11,098 nt of DNA from Pseudomonas sp. (GCA_003523465.1 DQAA01000154.1:1820-12917); one strand, 5' to 3'. Numbered from the stretch's first letter, positions 1 through 5,973 are shown. Numbers and translations are program-made. Notes: generated from the sequence alone by a model not told the origin.

Positions 1-59
1 CAGGTGAAGGCTGGCCAGTGGGGATGTTGCCAGATCCAGAAGGGGGCCATTTTTGCCTC

Positions 60-122
60 TGAGCCGAATAGGAGGGCTAATCGGCTCATTTAGTGAGCCG
101 AATAGGGAGTTTATTCGGCTCA
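60..122. repeat. Two tandem 29-bp palindromes (34-bp pitch)
   Basis: The 11-mer TGAGCCGAATA occurs at 60-70 and again at 94-104. Its reverse complement TATTCGGCTCA is exact at 112-122 and present with one mismatch at 78-88. Each pair makes an inverted repeat with a 7-bp spacer, and the two units repeat every 34 bp, close to three helical turns. This is the geometry of a pair of operator sites for a dimeric regulator, or of two hairpins in RNA. The gene it would control may lie to the left of the window, since the next gene to the right is over 400 bp away. No T-tract follows, so a terminator is unlikely. The binding protein is unknown. Confidence 0.6.
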
Positions 123-175
123 CGTAGGTTGGCAAGTCCTGACCTGCGCATGAATCTGGGGCAACGCGGGTCGGT

Positions 176-200
176 GTGGGAGCGGATTCATCCGCGATCG
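176..200 (-). repeat. REP-type palindrome
   Basis: GTGGG at 176-180 is followed by a stem GCGGAT/ATCCGC at 182-195. This is the Pseudomonas REP layout, in the opposite orientation to the other four copies in the window (6199, 6311, 7885, 7954). Such repeats are usually extragenic, which agrees with the lack of a gene here. Confidence 0.65.
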
Positions 201-264
201 GCGGCGCAGCCGTCGTAAACCTGAGTCCCGGTTCTGCCTGACGCTCACTGTGGGCACTGTTTCC

Positions 265-293
265 TTGCCTGACACAGGGATGAAATGTAGGCT
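265..293 (+). promoter_or_regulatory. Possible sigma-70 promoter of the DUF3077-like gene
   Basis: TTGCCT (265-270) and TAGGCT (288-293) are separated by exactly 17 bp. The matches to consensus are modest (4/6 and 3/6). Transcription would begin near 300 and give a leader of about 235 nt before the start codon at 536. The call rests on spacing and position only. Confidence 0.3.
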
Positions 294-299
294 CTCGCG

Positions 300-535
300 G
301 TCGCTGAGGTTTGGCGATACGGGCTTGGTCGCTCGTTGAACAAGGTGCAAACAGACATATCCCCATGCATCCGGGCGCGTTCGCGTTCGTGCATGTTATG
401 GCGGCTGTGTGCGGGAGGCATTCGTGCCTGCCGGGTTTGCCTCTTGTCCCGGTCGACCAACCTGCACACGGTCGTCACCAATCTGTTTGGTCGCGGAAAC
501 GGTGATGACTCCTACCGGACAGGAGGAGCTTCACT
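300..535 (+). promoter_or_regulatory. Long structured 5' leader of the DUF3077-like gene
   Basis: The gene-free stretch before 536 can fold into several local stems: CATGCA 364-369 with TGCATG 390-395; GGCA/TGCC closed by a TTCG loop at 417-428, extended to 412-433 with one mismatch; CCGGG 431-435 with CCCGG 448-452, which competes with the previous stem; and GTCGTCACC 471-479 with GGTGATGAC 501-509 (one G-U pair) enclosing a small CCAA/TTGG hairpin. The last stem ends next to the hairpin that covers the ribosome binding site. Short ORFs in this stretch lack ribosome binding sites and are not called. My impression, not checked by search, is that similar leaders precede other small Pseudomonas genes of this type. 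Confidence 0.45.
509..528 (+). promoter_or_regulatory. Ribosome binding site masked by a hairpin
   Basis: The strong Shine-Dalgarno run AGGAGGAG (521-528) lies 7 nt before the ATG at 536. CTCCT at 509-513 pairs with AGGAG at 521-525 through a 7-nt loop. Translation could therefore be switched by whether this stem forms; C509 is shared with the upstream stem 471-479/501-509, so the two structures touch. Confidence 0.5.
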
Positions 536-853
536 ATGAACAAGATTGTTCCCGATCCACCCCACGCCATCTTTGGCAAAACGGCCATGGTCGCCTTCGG
601 GCACTGCAAGGCCGGTCACAGCCCCATGTTCACCGTCCGTGCTGAAATCGACACGGAAGATGCCCTGGTCCATGCATCCCTTTTGATGAAAGGGATCTAC
701 GACACCCTCCAGCAACTCACTGAATTTGCCGAAGACGTGCCCAAGAACGGCATGCTCTTCTCGTCGTTGTACTCGGCGGAAATGGCGAAAGGGTTGGTGG
801 ATGCGGTAATCGACGGCATCGAAATGGGGCGATTGAGGGTTAGTGCCCAGTAG
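536..853 (+). CDS. Small DUF3077-like protein of unknown function
   Basis: This 105-residue cytosolic protein begins MNKIVPDPP and has no signal peptide or membrane segment. The middle (about residues 30-60) contains the VRAEID-TEDALVHASLL segment, and the C-terminal half is helical, with a SAEMAKGLVDAVIDGIEMG pattern. This arrangement (short proline-containing head, then two helices around an AxxLV(D/E)A(V/L)xDG motif) is what I know from the DUF3077 family, small proteins that occur in many copies in Pseudomonas genomes and have no assigned role. The start is well supported by an AGGAGG 7-9 nt upstream. The gene stands alone, has a long structured leader and ends just before a hairpin terminator. 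The family assignment is from memory; no function should be read into it. Confidence 0.75.
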   Translation: MNKIVPDPPHAIFGKTAMVAFGHCKAGHSPMFTVRAEIDTEDALVHASLLMKGIYDTLQQLTEFAEDVPKNGMLFSSLYSAEMAKGLVDAVIDGIEMGRLRVSAQ

Positions 854-863
854 CCCGGCACGG

Positions 864-889
864 GAAGGCTCATCTGCGGGTGAGCCTTC
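864..889 (+). terminator. Hairpin terminator between convergent genes
   Basis: GAAGGCTCA (864-872) and TGAGCCTTC (881-889) form a perfect 9-bp stem with an 8-nt loop, 11 nt after the stop codon of the DUF3077-like gene. Only a short TTAAA follows, so it is a weak Rho-independent terminator. The 3' end of the topoisomerase gene on the other strand (stop at 890) abuts the same stem. Confidence 0.55.
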
Positions 890-1903
890 TTAAACAGGCA
901 GCTTTTCCAGAAAACGCATCAGCAGACTCTCTTCCGCGCGTAGTCCTTTTCGCGCTGCGGCCATCCGCAGGCCGGCCAGCTCTCCCGCATGAAATGCCTC
1001 GATCAGCGCCGGATGGATGTAGCACTTGCGGCACACGGCCGGGGTGTTGCGCAACTCGGCGGCGACCTCCTTGATGATCCCCACCACATGCTTCTTCGCA
1101 GCGGTTTCCGGCTGCCACTCCAGTTCGCGCAACAGGGTCAGCGCCAGCGCGCTGCCGGCCCAGGTGCGGTAATGCTTGGCGGTGAATTCGGCACCGGTCA
1201 GCTCCTGCAGATACCGATTGATATCGCTCGACGTCACGCTATGGCGCTCGCCGTGTTCGTCCAGGTACTGGAACAGCTGCTGGCCGGGGAGTTCCAGGCA
1301 GCTCTTGATGATGCGGGCCAGGCGGCGGTCGCTGATGCTCACTTCGTGATCGATGCCGCTCTTGCCGCGGAAATGAAAGCGGATGGTGCTGCCGGTCACT
1401 TCCACATGGCGGTTGCGCAGGGTGGTCAGGCCGTAGGAGCGGTTTTGCTCGGCGTAGCGGGCGTTGCCGATGCGGATCAGGGTTTCGTCGAGCAGATGGA
1501 TAACGGTGGCCATGACCTTCTCGCGACTGTGTTCGGGGCCGGCGAGGTGTTGTTGCAGGGTGGCGCGCAGTTTCGGCAGGGCTTTGCCGAAGGCCAGCAG
1601 GCTGCCGTACTTATCGGCATCGCGGATCTCGCGCCAGCGCGGGTGGTAGCGGTACTGCTTGCGGCCCCGGGCGTCCCGGCCGGTGGCCTGGAGATGGCCG
1701 TTGGGGTCGGGGCAGATCCACACGTCGGTGTAGGCGGGGGGGATGGCCAGAGCGTTGATGCGGGTGACTTCGTCGGGGTTCTGGATTCGGTCGCCGGCGG
1801 GAGTGAAGTAAGCGAATTTGCCGCGCAGCTTGCGGCGGGTGATGCCGGGGGTGGTGTCGTCGACGTAGTGGAGGCCGGCGGGGAGGAGGGGGAGGTCGCT
1901 CAC
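890..1903 (-). CDS. DNA topoisomerase IB (poxvirus type)
   Basis: This enzyme relaxes supercoiled DNA by nicking one strand through a 3'-phosphotyrosine. Numbered on the longest open frame (404 codons from 2104), the catalytic set is Arg211 (LIRIGN), Lys248 (FRGKSG), Arg313 (KHYRTW), Asn353 (RNTPAV, His in vaccinia) and the nucleophile Tyr362 (RKCYIHP). The Arg-Lys distance of 37 and the Asn-Tyr distance of 9 equal those of the vaccinia enzyme. The N-terminal domain (LHYVDDTTPGITRRKLRGKF onward) is typical of bacterial members. I chose the GTG at 1903 (337 residues, MSDLPLLPAGLHY) because family members begin about here and the 67 upstream residues show nothing recognisable; neither start has a good ribosome binding site. 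The gene is monocistronic and converges on the DUF3077-like gene. Function is confident, start uncertain. Confidence 0.93.
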   Translation of the reverse strand: MSDLPLLPAGLHYVDDTTPGITRRKLRGKFAYFTPAGDRIQNPDEVTRINALAIPPAYTDVWICPDPNGHLQATGRDARGRKQYRYHPRWREIRDADKYGSLLAFGKALPKLRATLQQHLAGPEHSREKVMATVIHLLDETLIRIGNARYAEQNRSYGLTTLRNRHVEVTGSTIRFHFRGKSGIDHEVSISDRRLARIIKSCLELPGQQLFQYLDEHGERHSVTSSDINRYLQELTGAEFTAKHYRTWAGSALALTLLRELEWQPETAAKKHVVGIIKEVAAELRNTPAVCRKCYIHPALIEAFHAGELAGLRMAAARKGLRAEESLLMRFLEKLPV

Positions 1904-2130
1904 TTTGGGGCTCGCTTGGGAACGATGCTGGTATTGAGTTAGCCCGGTTTCGAGGGGGTTAAGTTCAAAGGATTCTTTGGTGGCGTCATATCTGGCGACG
2001 ATTTGCTGGATGGGCCGGGGCGTTGGGTGGCCTAGGCTGCTCGGCAGTTTTGACTGTGGGGCGGTCCAGTCACAGTTGCGCAAGGTAGAGCTCGGGCGAA
2101 TCAAGATGATTTGTTAAAGGAGTGGATGAA
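1904..2130. other. Intergenic region between divergent genes
   Basis: This stretch separates the topoisomerase start at 1903 from the DUF2442 gene. The topoisomerase frame stays open up to 2104 but without recognisable protein sequence. A/T content rises toward 2100. AAAGGAG (2116-2122) is the ribosome binding site for the gene on the right. I see no convincing promoter. Confidence 0.4.
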
Positions 2131-2448
2131 ATGGCATCGATGAAACGACCTCGCCTTCAGGCTGTTCAGCCGCATCCGGGCAAACGCTTGGAATTGGCCT
2201 TCACCAACGGTCAGCGCTTCGAGCTCGACATGAGCGACGCGCTTGCATCGCATCCAGGGTTGGCGCCGCTTTCCAAAGGCAAGGCGTTCGAAGGGGTCAC
2301 GTTAGGTGACGGGGGATGGACAGTTGAATGGCCGGAACTGGATATCCAGATCGGTGCAGATACGTTGTTGTTGGATGCCCTTGCTCAGGCTGCAGCTAGA
2401 CGAAAACACCTTTGCTCAGTTCCCGAAATCGCACTAACGTTAAAATAA
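2131..2448 (+). CDS. DUF2442 domain protein
   Basis: The 105-residue product has the DUF2442 pattern: an N-terminal strand pair (LELAFTNGQRFELDMSDAL), a central segment with loose PLSKGKAFEGVTLGDGG, then the strong WTVEWPELDIQIGADTLLLDAL block at about residues 68-90. The frame can start at GTG 2122, ATG 2131 or ATG 2140; 2131 is preferred because GGAG at 2119-2122 is 8 nt upstream. DUF2442 proteins are small, soluble and of unproven function; many are coded next to a DUF4160 protein in toxin-antitoxin-like pairs. No such partner lies on either side here, so this is a solitary copy. No signal peptide or membrane segment is present. Confidence 0.8.
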   Translation: MASMKRPRLQAVQPHPGKRLELAFTNGQRFELDMSDALASHPGLAPLSKGKAFEGVTLGDGGWTVEWPELDIQIGADTLLLDALAQAAARRKHLCSVPEIALTLK

Positions 2449-2676
2449 ATCGAACAACTTTCATCGAACTACCTTGTATGGCTTGACGGCAGAACGTACA
2501 GGAAGTATATGTTTGCGCCTCTACGGAAATGCATTCCGCTGCTCCAAAGATCCGGGGCAGGGGAGTCTATGTCGAAAAATAAACCGTAGAGTGATTGAGC
2601 GGTAACGGATGAACTGTAACTTTCTTGCGGTATCGAGCGCACAGTTGAAATTTTGGCGATGAAGGGGAGCTTCGTA
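2449..2676. other. AT-richer gene-free stretch
   Basis: No supported gene lies here. An 81-codon frame on the minus strand (2469-2714) has no ribosome binding site and overlaps the lipoprotein start, so I do not call it. The ribosome binding site of the lipoprotein (AAGGGGAG, 2662-2669) is at the right edge. A weak promoter-like pair TTGAGC (2597-2602) and TAACTT (2619-2624), 16 bp apart, is possible. Confidence 0.4.
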
Positions 2677-3213
2677 GTGGGTAAGTATCTATTTTTGGTA
2701 ATTTCGCTGGTCATGGTTGGTGGATGCTCGACAATGACTCCGGCACGTTATTCGATTTCTGCTGATAATAATCAGGCTCTGAAACAATATGCCGGGGCGT
2801 CAGTAAAAATTTCAGGTATAAGTCCTCCAGCAGAATATAGTGCGAACTGTCGGATGGCAGGACCCATCCAGGCTGCTGATGGAGTTACCATTCCTGAATT
2901 CATAAAAAAAGCGTTCAATGATGAGTTTAAGATTTCAGGAATTTATTCGGAGGGTGGTGTTGTTCTGCAAGGGTCTATGACAAAGATCGAATTTTCTTCA
3001 ACATCTGGCCTTACCGGTGGTTCGTGGGATTTGGGTATAGTATTAACTTCTCCGAACGGAACCACTCTCCAGAAGACATCACATACGGAGTTTAAAAGCG
3101 GGTTCGATGCAATTACTGCCTGCAATCAAACCGCTCAAGCCCTTGGGGGCGCTGTACAGGATCTGATCAATGCGGTGGTCACTGACCATAAATTCGCTAT
3201 GTTGTTAAAGTAA
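2677..3213 (+). CDS. Putative lipoprotein of unknown function
   Basis: The product (178 residues from the GTG at 2677) begins with a lipoprotein signal peptide: a Lys, a hydrophobic run (YLFLVISLVMV) and the lipobox VGGC, so Cys17 would be lipidated and the protein anchored in a membrane facing the periplasm. Three further cysteines or polar patches follow (NCRMAGP, TACNQTA), and a disulfide between the two is plausible. The block SGLTGGSWDLGIVLTSPNG suggests a beta-rich domain. The GTG is favoured over ATG 2659 because AAGGGGAG sits 7 nt upstream. The gene is visibly AT-richer than its neighbours (frequent ATA, TTA, AAT codons), a sign of horizontal acquisition. No neighbour explains its job and I cannot assign a family. 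Confidence 0.8.
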   Translation: MGKYLFLVISLVMVGGCSTMTPARYSISADNNQALKQYAGASVKISGISPPAEYSANCRMAGPIQAADGVTIPEFIKKAFNDEFKISGIYSEGGVVLQGSMTKIEFSSTSGLTGGSWDLGIVLTSPNGTTLQKTSHTEFKSGFDAITACNQTAQALGGAVQDLINAVVTDHKFAMLLK

Positions 3214-3217
3214 AAAA

Positions 3218-3430
3218 TTAAATATCCTTCAGGCGCCGGAGATCCAGAAGCACTGTCGAATCAAGGGTGCGATTTTGATCCTGGCGTTCTGCTTGTGCTC
3301 GAAACGGAAGTTGATTTTTCTGCCGACCGGATTTGAGCTCCGCATCGATATTGGAAATGCGGCTAGCGTTCTTCAGAATAGGTATTTCAAATCCAGCGAA
3401 GACTTCGACCTTGCCTGATTCTGGAAGCCT
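3218..3430 (-). pseudogene. Orphan 70-codon coding remnant (no start codon)
   Basis: On the minus strand a frame runs from an in-frame TAA at 3431-3433 to a TAA at 3218-3220. It reads like real protein, with a segment VEVFAGFEIPILKN near its beginning and a charged tail ending LLDLRRLKDI, but it has no ATG, GTG or TTG near its head. It may be the 3' end of a gene whose upstream part was lost, or a chance open frame. A second minus-strand frame over the same bases (starting MRSSNPVGRKIN at about 3352) is also open for 38 codons, so only one at most is real. It lies next to the AT-rich lipoprotein gene and the DUF421 gene. Confidence 0.3.
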
Positions 3431-3486
3431 TTATTCCAGCAGGAGCAAGATCCTATCGGAGAGTACACACCTACTTTCGGTCTTGC

Positions 3487-4176
3487 TCAGGCTCGAGGGT
3501 TACTCAAAGCCTGCACCCAACACTGCTCCGAACATCGAAAGCATTCCAGGCTCTGGCCTGCTCGCAACGTCGCCAATTCCCCGCAATGAAAGCAGGCATG
3601 CAAGCCTTCGTGCTCCGGCTGCCGATGTACGGCCTTCAAGCTCGGAGGCAAGACGGGCAAACCAGGGCGGGTTTCGTCCTTCTCGTAGAAATACAGGCTG
3701 ACGCCACCGTTGATCTCGACGATCCCCAGGCGCACCTGGCCCAAGTGCTCCACGCCACCCTGGCGCAGCTCCATGAGGAATTCGTCGTGGGCGATATTGC
3801 CTTTGTTCAACGTCTCCAGTTCGAAGCGGCCATCCCGGATCAGAATGAAAGGCTCTCCCTCAAGCCAGCGTTGCAGGCGGTGATAGCGACTCAACAGGCG
3901 GGTAGTGAGGCGATAGGTGATGCCCATGGCGACGAACACCATCAGCACGGGCAGGATCGGCACGTCGTGATAGAAGGTCACGTCGCCGGCTGCGGAGCCC
4001 AGAGTCAGGATCACCACCAGTTCGAACAGCGAAAGCTGTTTCACCCCGCGGCGGCCGGCGACCTTGAGGAAGATGAAGACCACGGCGTAGGCCAGCAAGG
4101 TGCGCACCATGACTTCGCCGAGGAAGGTCAGGGGGTGGTCGTCGAGGAGCATGCGGGGCCAGTCGAAAGCGGTCAT
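3487..4176 (-). CDS. DUF421/YetF-type membrane protein with Cys-rich tail
   Basis: The 229-residue protein has three N-terminal membrane helices (about residues 20-40, 50-65 and 71-90), then a cytosolic domain with the motifs EGEPFILIRDGRFELETLNKG (106-126), DEFLMELRQGGV and VEINGGVSLY, which identify the DUF421/YetF family (YcaP in E. coli). The function of the family is not established; YetF-type proteins in Bacillus have been linked to spores and membranes. Beyond the family domain the C-terminus carries Cys195-x2-Cys198 and Cys212-x2-Cys215-x3-Cys219, with His194 and His197 nearby, the spacing of a small zinc-binding module. No Shine-Dalgarno is evident before the ATG at 4176; Met9 is an alternative start. 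It is downstream of, and in the same direction as, the toxin module, 112 bp away. Confidence 0.85.
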   Translation of the reverse strand: MTAFDWPRMLLDDHPLTFLGEVMVRTLLAYAVVFIFLKVAGRRGVKQLSLFELVVILTLGSAAGDVTFYHDVPILPVLMVFVAMGITYRLTTRLLSRYHRLQRWLEGEPFILIRDGRFELETLNKGNIAHDEFLMELRQGGVEHLGQVRLGIVEINGGVSLYFYEKDETRPGLPVLPPSLKAVHRQPEHEGLHACFHCGELATLRAGQSLECFRCSEQCWVQALSNPRA

Positions 4177-4288
4177 GTGGGCTGCAGAGTCAGTGGCTGA
4201 TAATGGCTTAGCCCCATGTTGGGTGCTTTTAGTTCAAGCGTTCCTTGTTAGGGAACTCAGCCGTGCACCGGGCGGGCTGGAGGGTCGG

Positions 4289-5218
4289 TTAACGACGCTG
4301 CTTCAACTCTTTAACCCGCTTGATAACGTACTGCTCGAAGAGTGGATGGTTCACCACCTGCCCATACTGCCGGTAGTTATCAAACGCCCGGTAGATGGCC
4401 CCACAGATATCCTGTTCGCTCAGAGCTCTGGACTTATTGAATGCGCCGGCGAGTACAGCGTTGATGCTTTGAAGGTTCGCTCTCATCCCGGTGTCATCCA
4501 GGATAGTGCTGTAGATTTCCCGCCAAGGTCGTGAATCGATTTCTGCTATATCTCGCCCGATGAATGTCCAACTCACATAGCACTGCCCATCGATCTCAAA
4601 CGCTTCATAGCGACTGTTTGCTGCGAAGTACGCTGGATCGATCAGGGTTCCCTCTTCAGGTTGGAAATACGGCGCTGTTGGAGAGCGCTTTGCTTTCAAT
4701 AGGCGAGAGCTGGTGTCGACCTGGAAGCAGATCACAGGCGATGGCAGGGATTTGAAAAGCTTGTAGAACGTCGCTTCCTGGGAAGTACCCGCTGTCGCAT
4801 GTACTGTACGGAAGTAGTCCTCCACGCTTCCAGCTCGCTCGAACTGGAGAGCCAACCAGTCCGAAGGCATCAGTAGTTCGGCAGCAAAGCGATTGGCTTC
4901 GGCTTCCATCTGTGCATACGCAGTATCCGCATGACCCGGGTCAAGGTGCGAGACGATGGTGCCGGTGTGCCAGGGGATGACGATGTGCCCAATTTCATGA
5001 GCCAGGGTGAATTTTCGGCGCGTTGGGGCGGCGGTGGAGTTGACGAGAATCTGGGGGCGCTGTTCACCACCGATGCCAATGGTTATGCCGTCAACACCGT
5101 AGGGAAGATTGAGGTAGTCGAGATCACCGTACTCGGCAGCAAGTGCGTCGAGATCAAAAGGGGGGAGGAGTTCGCGAATGGCTAGAACCCGTCGTGCCAT
5201 TTTCTCCTCTGGCGCCAT
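4289..5218 (-). CDS. ImmA/IrrE-family metallo-endopeptidase
   Basis: The 309-residue protein carries the zinc-protease motif HEIGH (residues 74-78, within FTLAHEIGHIVIPW) and a downstream MEAEANRFAAELLMP block (104-118), whose Glu105/Glu107 would supply the third metal ligand. This is the COG2856 signature of ImmA, which cleaves an Xre-type repressor, and of IrrE from Deinococcus. There is no helix-turn-helix at the N-terminus. The C-terminal half (about 150-309) is unlike known motifs and may sense a signal or bind a partner. The ATG overlaps the stop of the preceding gene in TGATG, indicating translational coupling. In this operon the likely role is to degrade or control the 103-residue protein or the toxin; which one is inference. 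Family identity is confident. Confidence 0.92.
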   Translation of the reverse strand: MAPEEKMARRVLAIRELLPPFDLDALAAEYGDLDYLNLPYGVDGITIGIGGEQRPQILVNSTAAPTRRKFTLAHEIGHIVIPWHTGTIVSHLDPGHADTAYAQMEAEANRFAAELLMPSDWLALQFERAGSVEDYFRTVHATAGTSQEATFYKLFKSLPSPVICFQVDTSSRLLKAKRSPTAPYFQPEEGTLIDPAYFAANSRYEAFEIDGQCYVSWTFIGRDIAEIDSRPWREIYSTILDDTGMRANLQSINAVLAGAFNKSRALSEQDICGAIYRAFDNYRQYGQVVNHPLFEQYVIKRVKELKQRR

Positions 5219-5529
5219 CAGATCCTGCCAGCGTTGCGTAGCCAGGCTTCCACCTTGGCGGCTTCACCCACCGAGCTTGCCCGGGCCGCCATCGAGAATC
5301 TGTCTTGATCCAGTTCCTGTCGAAGCGAGGTACCGCGCTTCCTGGCGGTCAGCACAAAAGGCAGAACGGAAGGCGTCGTTGCCCACAATTGGTACTCTTC
5401 CCAGCTCATGCCGAGGTATTCGTGCAGCTCCATGTCTGCGCCTGCGCGCCCTTCATGCCAGTCCTCGACGAAGCGATCGATTTCCTCTTCCAGCACGTCG
5501 CCTTCCAGGCAAAGCTCGACAAAACTCAT
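5218..5529 (-). CDS. Acidic small protein between toxin and protease, candidate antitoxin
   Basis: This 103-residue protein has a very acidic N-terminal half (ELCLEGDVLEEEIDRFVEDW, then EYLGMSWEEYQLW) and a basic C-terminal half ending WLRNAGRI. The segment HEYLGMSWEEYQLWATTPSV (36-55) resembles the helix pair seen in many small proteins coded beside ImmA/IrrE peptidases; I do not recognise a DNA-binding helix-turn-helix with confidence. The start ATG at 5529 has GAGAGG 5-6 nt upstream, overlapping the end of the toxin gene 9 bp away. The stop is fused with the next start (TGATG). Its acidity suits an immunity protein that blocks a basic RNase domain, and its place between toxin and protease suits a protease-sensitive antitoxin. 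It does not resemble colicin E3 immunity protein. Function is inferred from context. Confidence 0.75.
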   Translation of the reverse strand: MSFVELCLEGDVLEEEIDRFVEDWHEGRAGADMELHEYLGMSWEEYQLWATTPSVLPFVLTARKRGTSLRQELDQDRFSMAARASSVGEAAKVEAWLRNAGRI

Positions 5530-5538
5530 ATGAACCTC

Positions 5539-5775
5539 TCAGTTCGGTTTGATCCGGCGCCCACGTACCGGGGGCTTCAGGGCTATGCCTGTCTCAGGGC
5601 AGACCGAACCGAGGTGGTAGCCGCGTCGGTCAAATACCTCGAACTCCCCGTGCAGCGAATCCCAAGAGAAATATCGCTGCGTCCTGGCATCAAAGTAGTA
5701 CTTGCGACCCCCTTCCACAAACGCAACGGGTAGACCGCTGACAATCGAGGGAGTAGGCCGGGGTTTTCCGCCCAT
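5539..5775 (-). CDS. Stand-alone colicin E3/pyocin-type ribosomal RNase domain
   Basis: The 78-residue product corresponds to the C-terminal killing domain of colicin E3, which cuts 16S rRNA in the decoding centre between A1493 and G1494. The block YFSWDSLHGEFEVFD (35-49) aligns with the E3 segment around WDSQHGELE: Asp39, His42 and Glu46 match catalytic Asp510, His513 and Glu517, and Arg73 aligns with Arg545. The HLGSV-PETG-ALK track (54-67) also matches. Translocation and receptor domains of a bacteriocin are absent. The frame is open back to a TTG at 5931, but that codon lies inside the tRNA terminator. I chose ATG 5775 because AAAAGGAA ends 6-7 nt upstream; ATGs at 5811 and 5808 lack such a site. 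It is the first gene of a three-gene unit (9 bp, then overlap). The enzyme looks catalytically intact. Confidence 0.82.
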   Translation of the reverse strand: MGGKPRPTPSIVSGLPVAFVEGGRKYYFDARTQRYFSWDSLHGEFEVFDRRGYHLGSVCPETGIALKPPVRGRRIKPN

Positions 5776-5917
5776 CCAACATTCCTTTTCCCGACGTGGG
5801 ACCGGCATCATCGCCGCTGAGGGATGGGATTCTATCGCATGTGATTTCAGAAGCTCCGCGCCTGTTCGATCAAATTCGTATCGAGCTGTAGCAGAATAAA
5901 GATAAAGCGCCAAAACG

Positions 5918-5943
5918 AAAAAACCCGCCAATAGGCGGGTTTT
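5918..5943 (-). terminator. Rho-independent terminator of tRNA-Thr
   Basis: AAAACCCGCC (5920-5929) and GGCGGGTTTT (5934-5943) form a perfect 10-bp stem with a 4-nt loop. Read on the minus strand the stem ends in six T (5923-5918), with TTTT again at 5915-5912. It ends the tRNA transcript 31 nt past the tRNA and shields the toxin module from it. Confidence 0.9.
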
Positions 5944-5973
5944 CGCAGGCTTCAGTAATACTGAAACCTAATA

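Noticed and set aside
311..645. Small plus-strand ORFs before the DUF3077-like gene
   Set aside because: No ribosome binding sites; the region is better explained as a structured leader.
989..1942. 317-codon plus-strand ORF
   Set aside because: It is antisense to the topoisomerase IB gene, whose catalytic motifs are complete; composition is low-complexity Gly/Ala/Val typical of a GC-rich mirror frame.
2469..2714. 81-codon minus-strand ORF
   Set aside because: No ribosome binding site, overlaps the lipoprotein start, and the translation shows no recognisable pattern.
3586..4200. 204-codon plus-strand ORF
   Set aside because: Antisense to the DUF421 gene, with His/Gln-rich mirror-frame composition.
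4240..4256. Terminator of the toxin module
   Set aside because: GTTCC/GGAAC forms only a 5-bp stem and no T-tract follows on the minus strand.
5539..5775. Full S-type pyocin or colicin gene
   Set aside because: Only the RNase domain is present; there is no receptor-binding or translocation domain upstream, and a tRNA terminator lies there instead.
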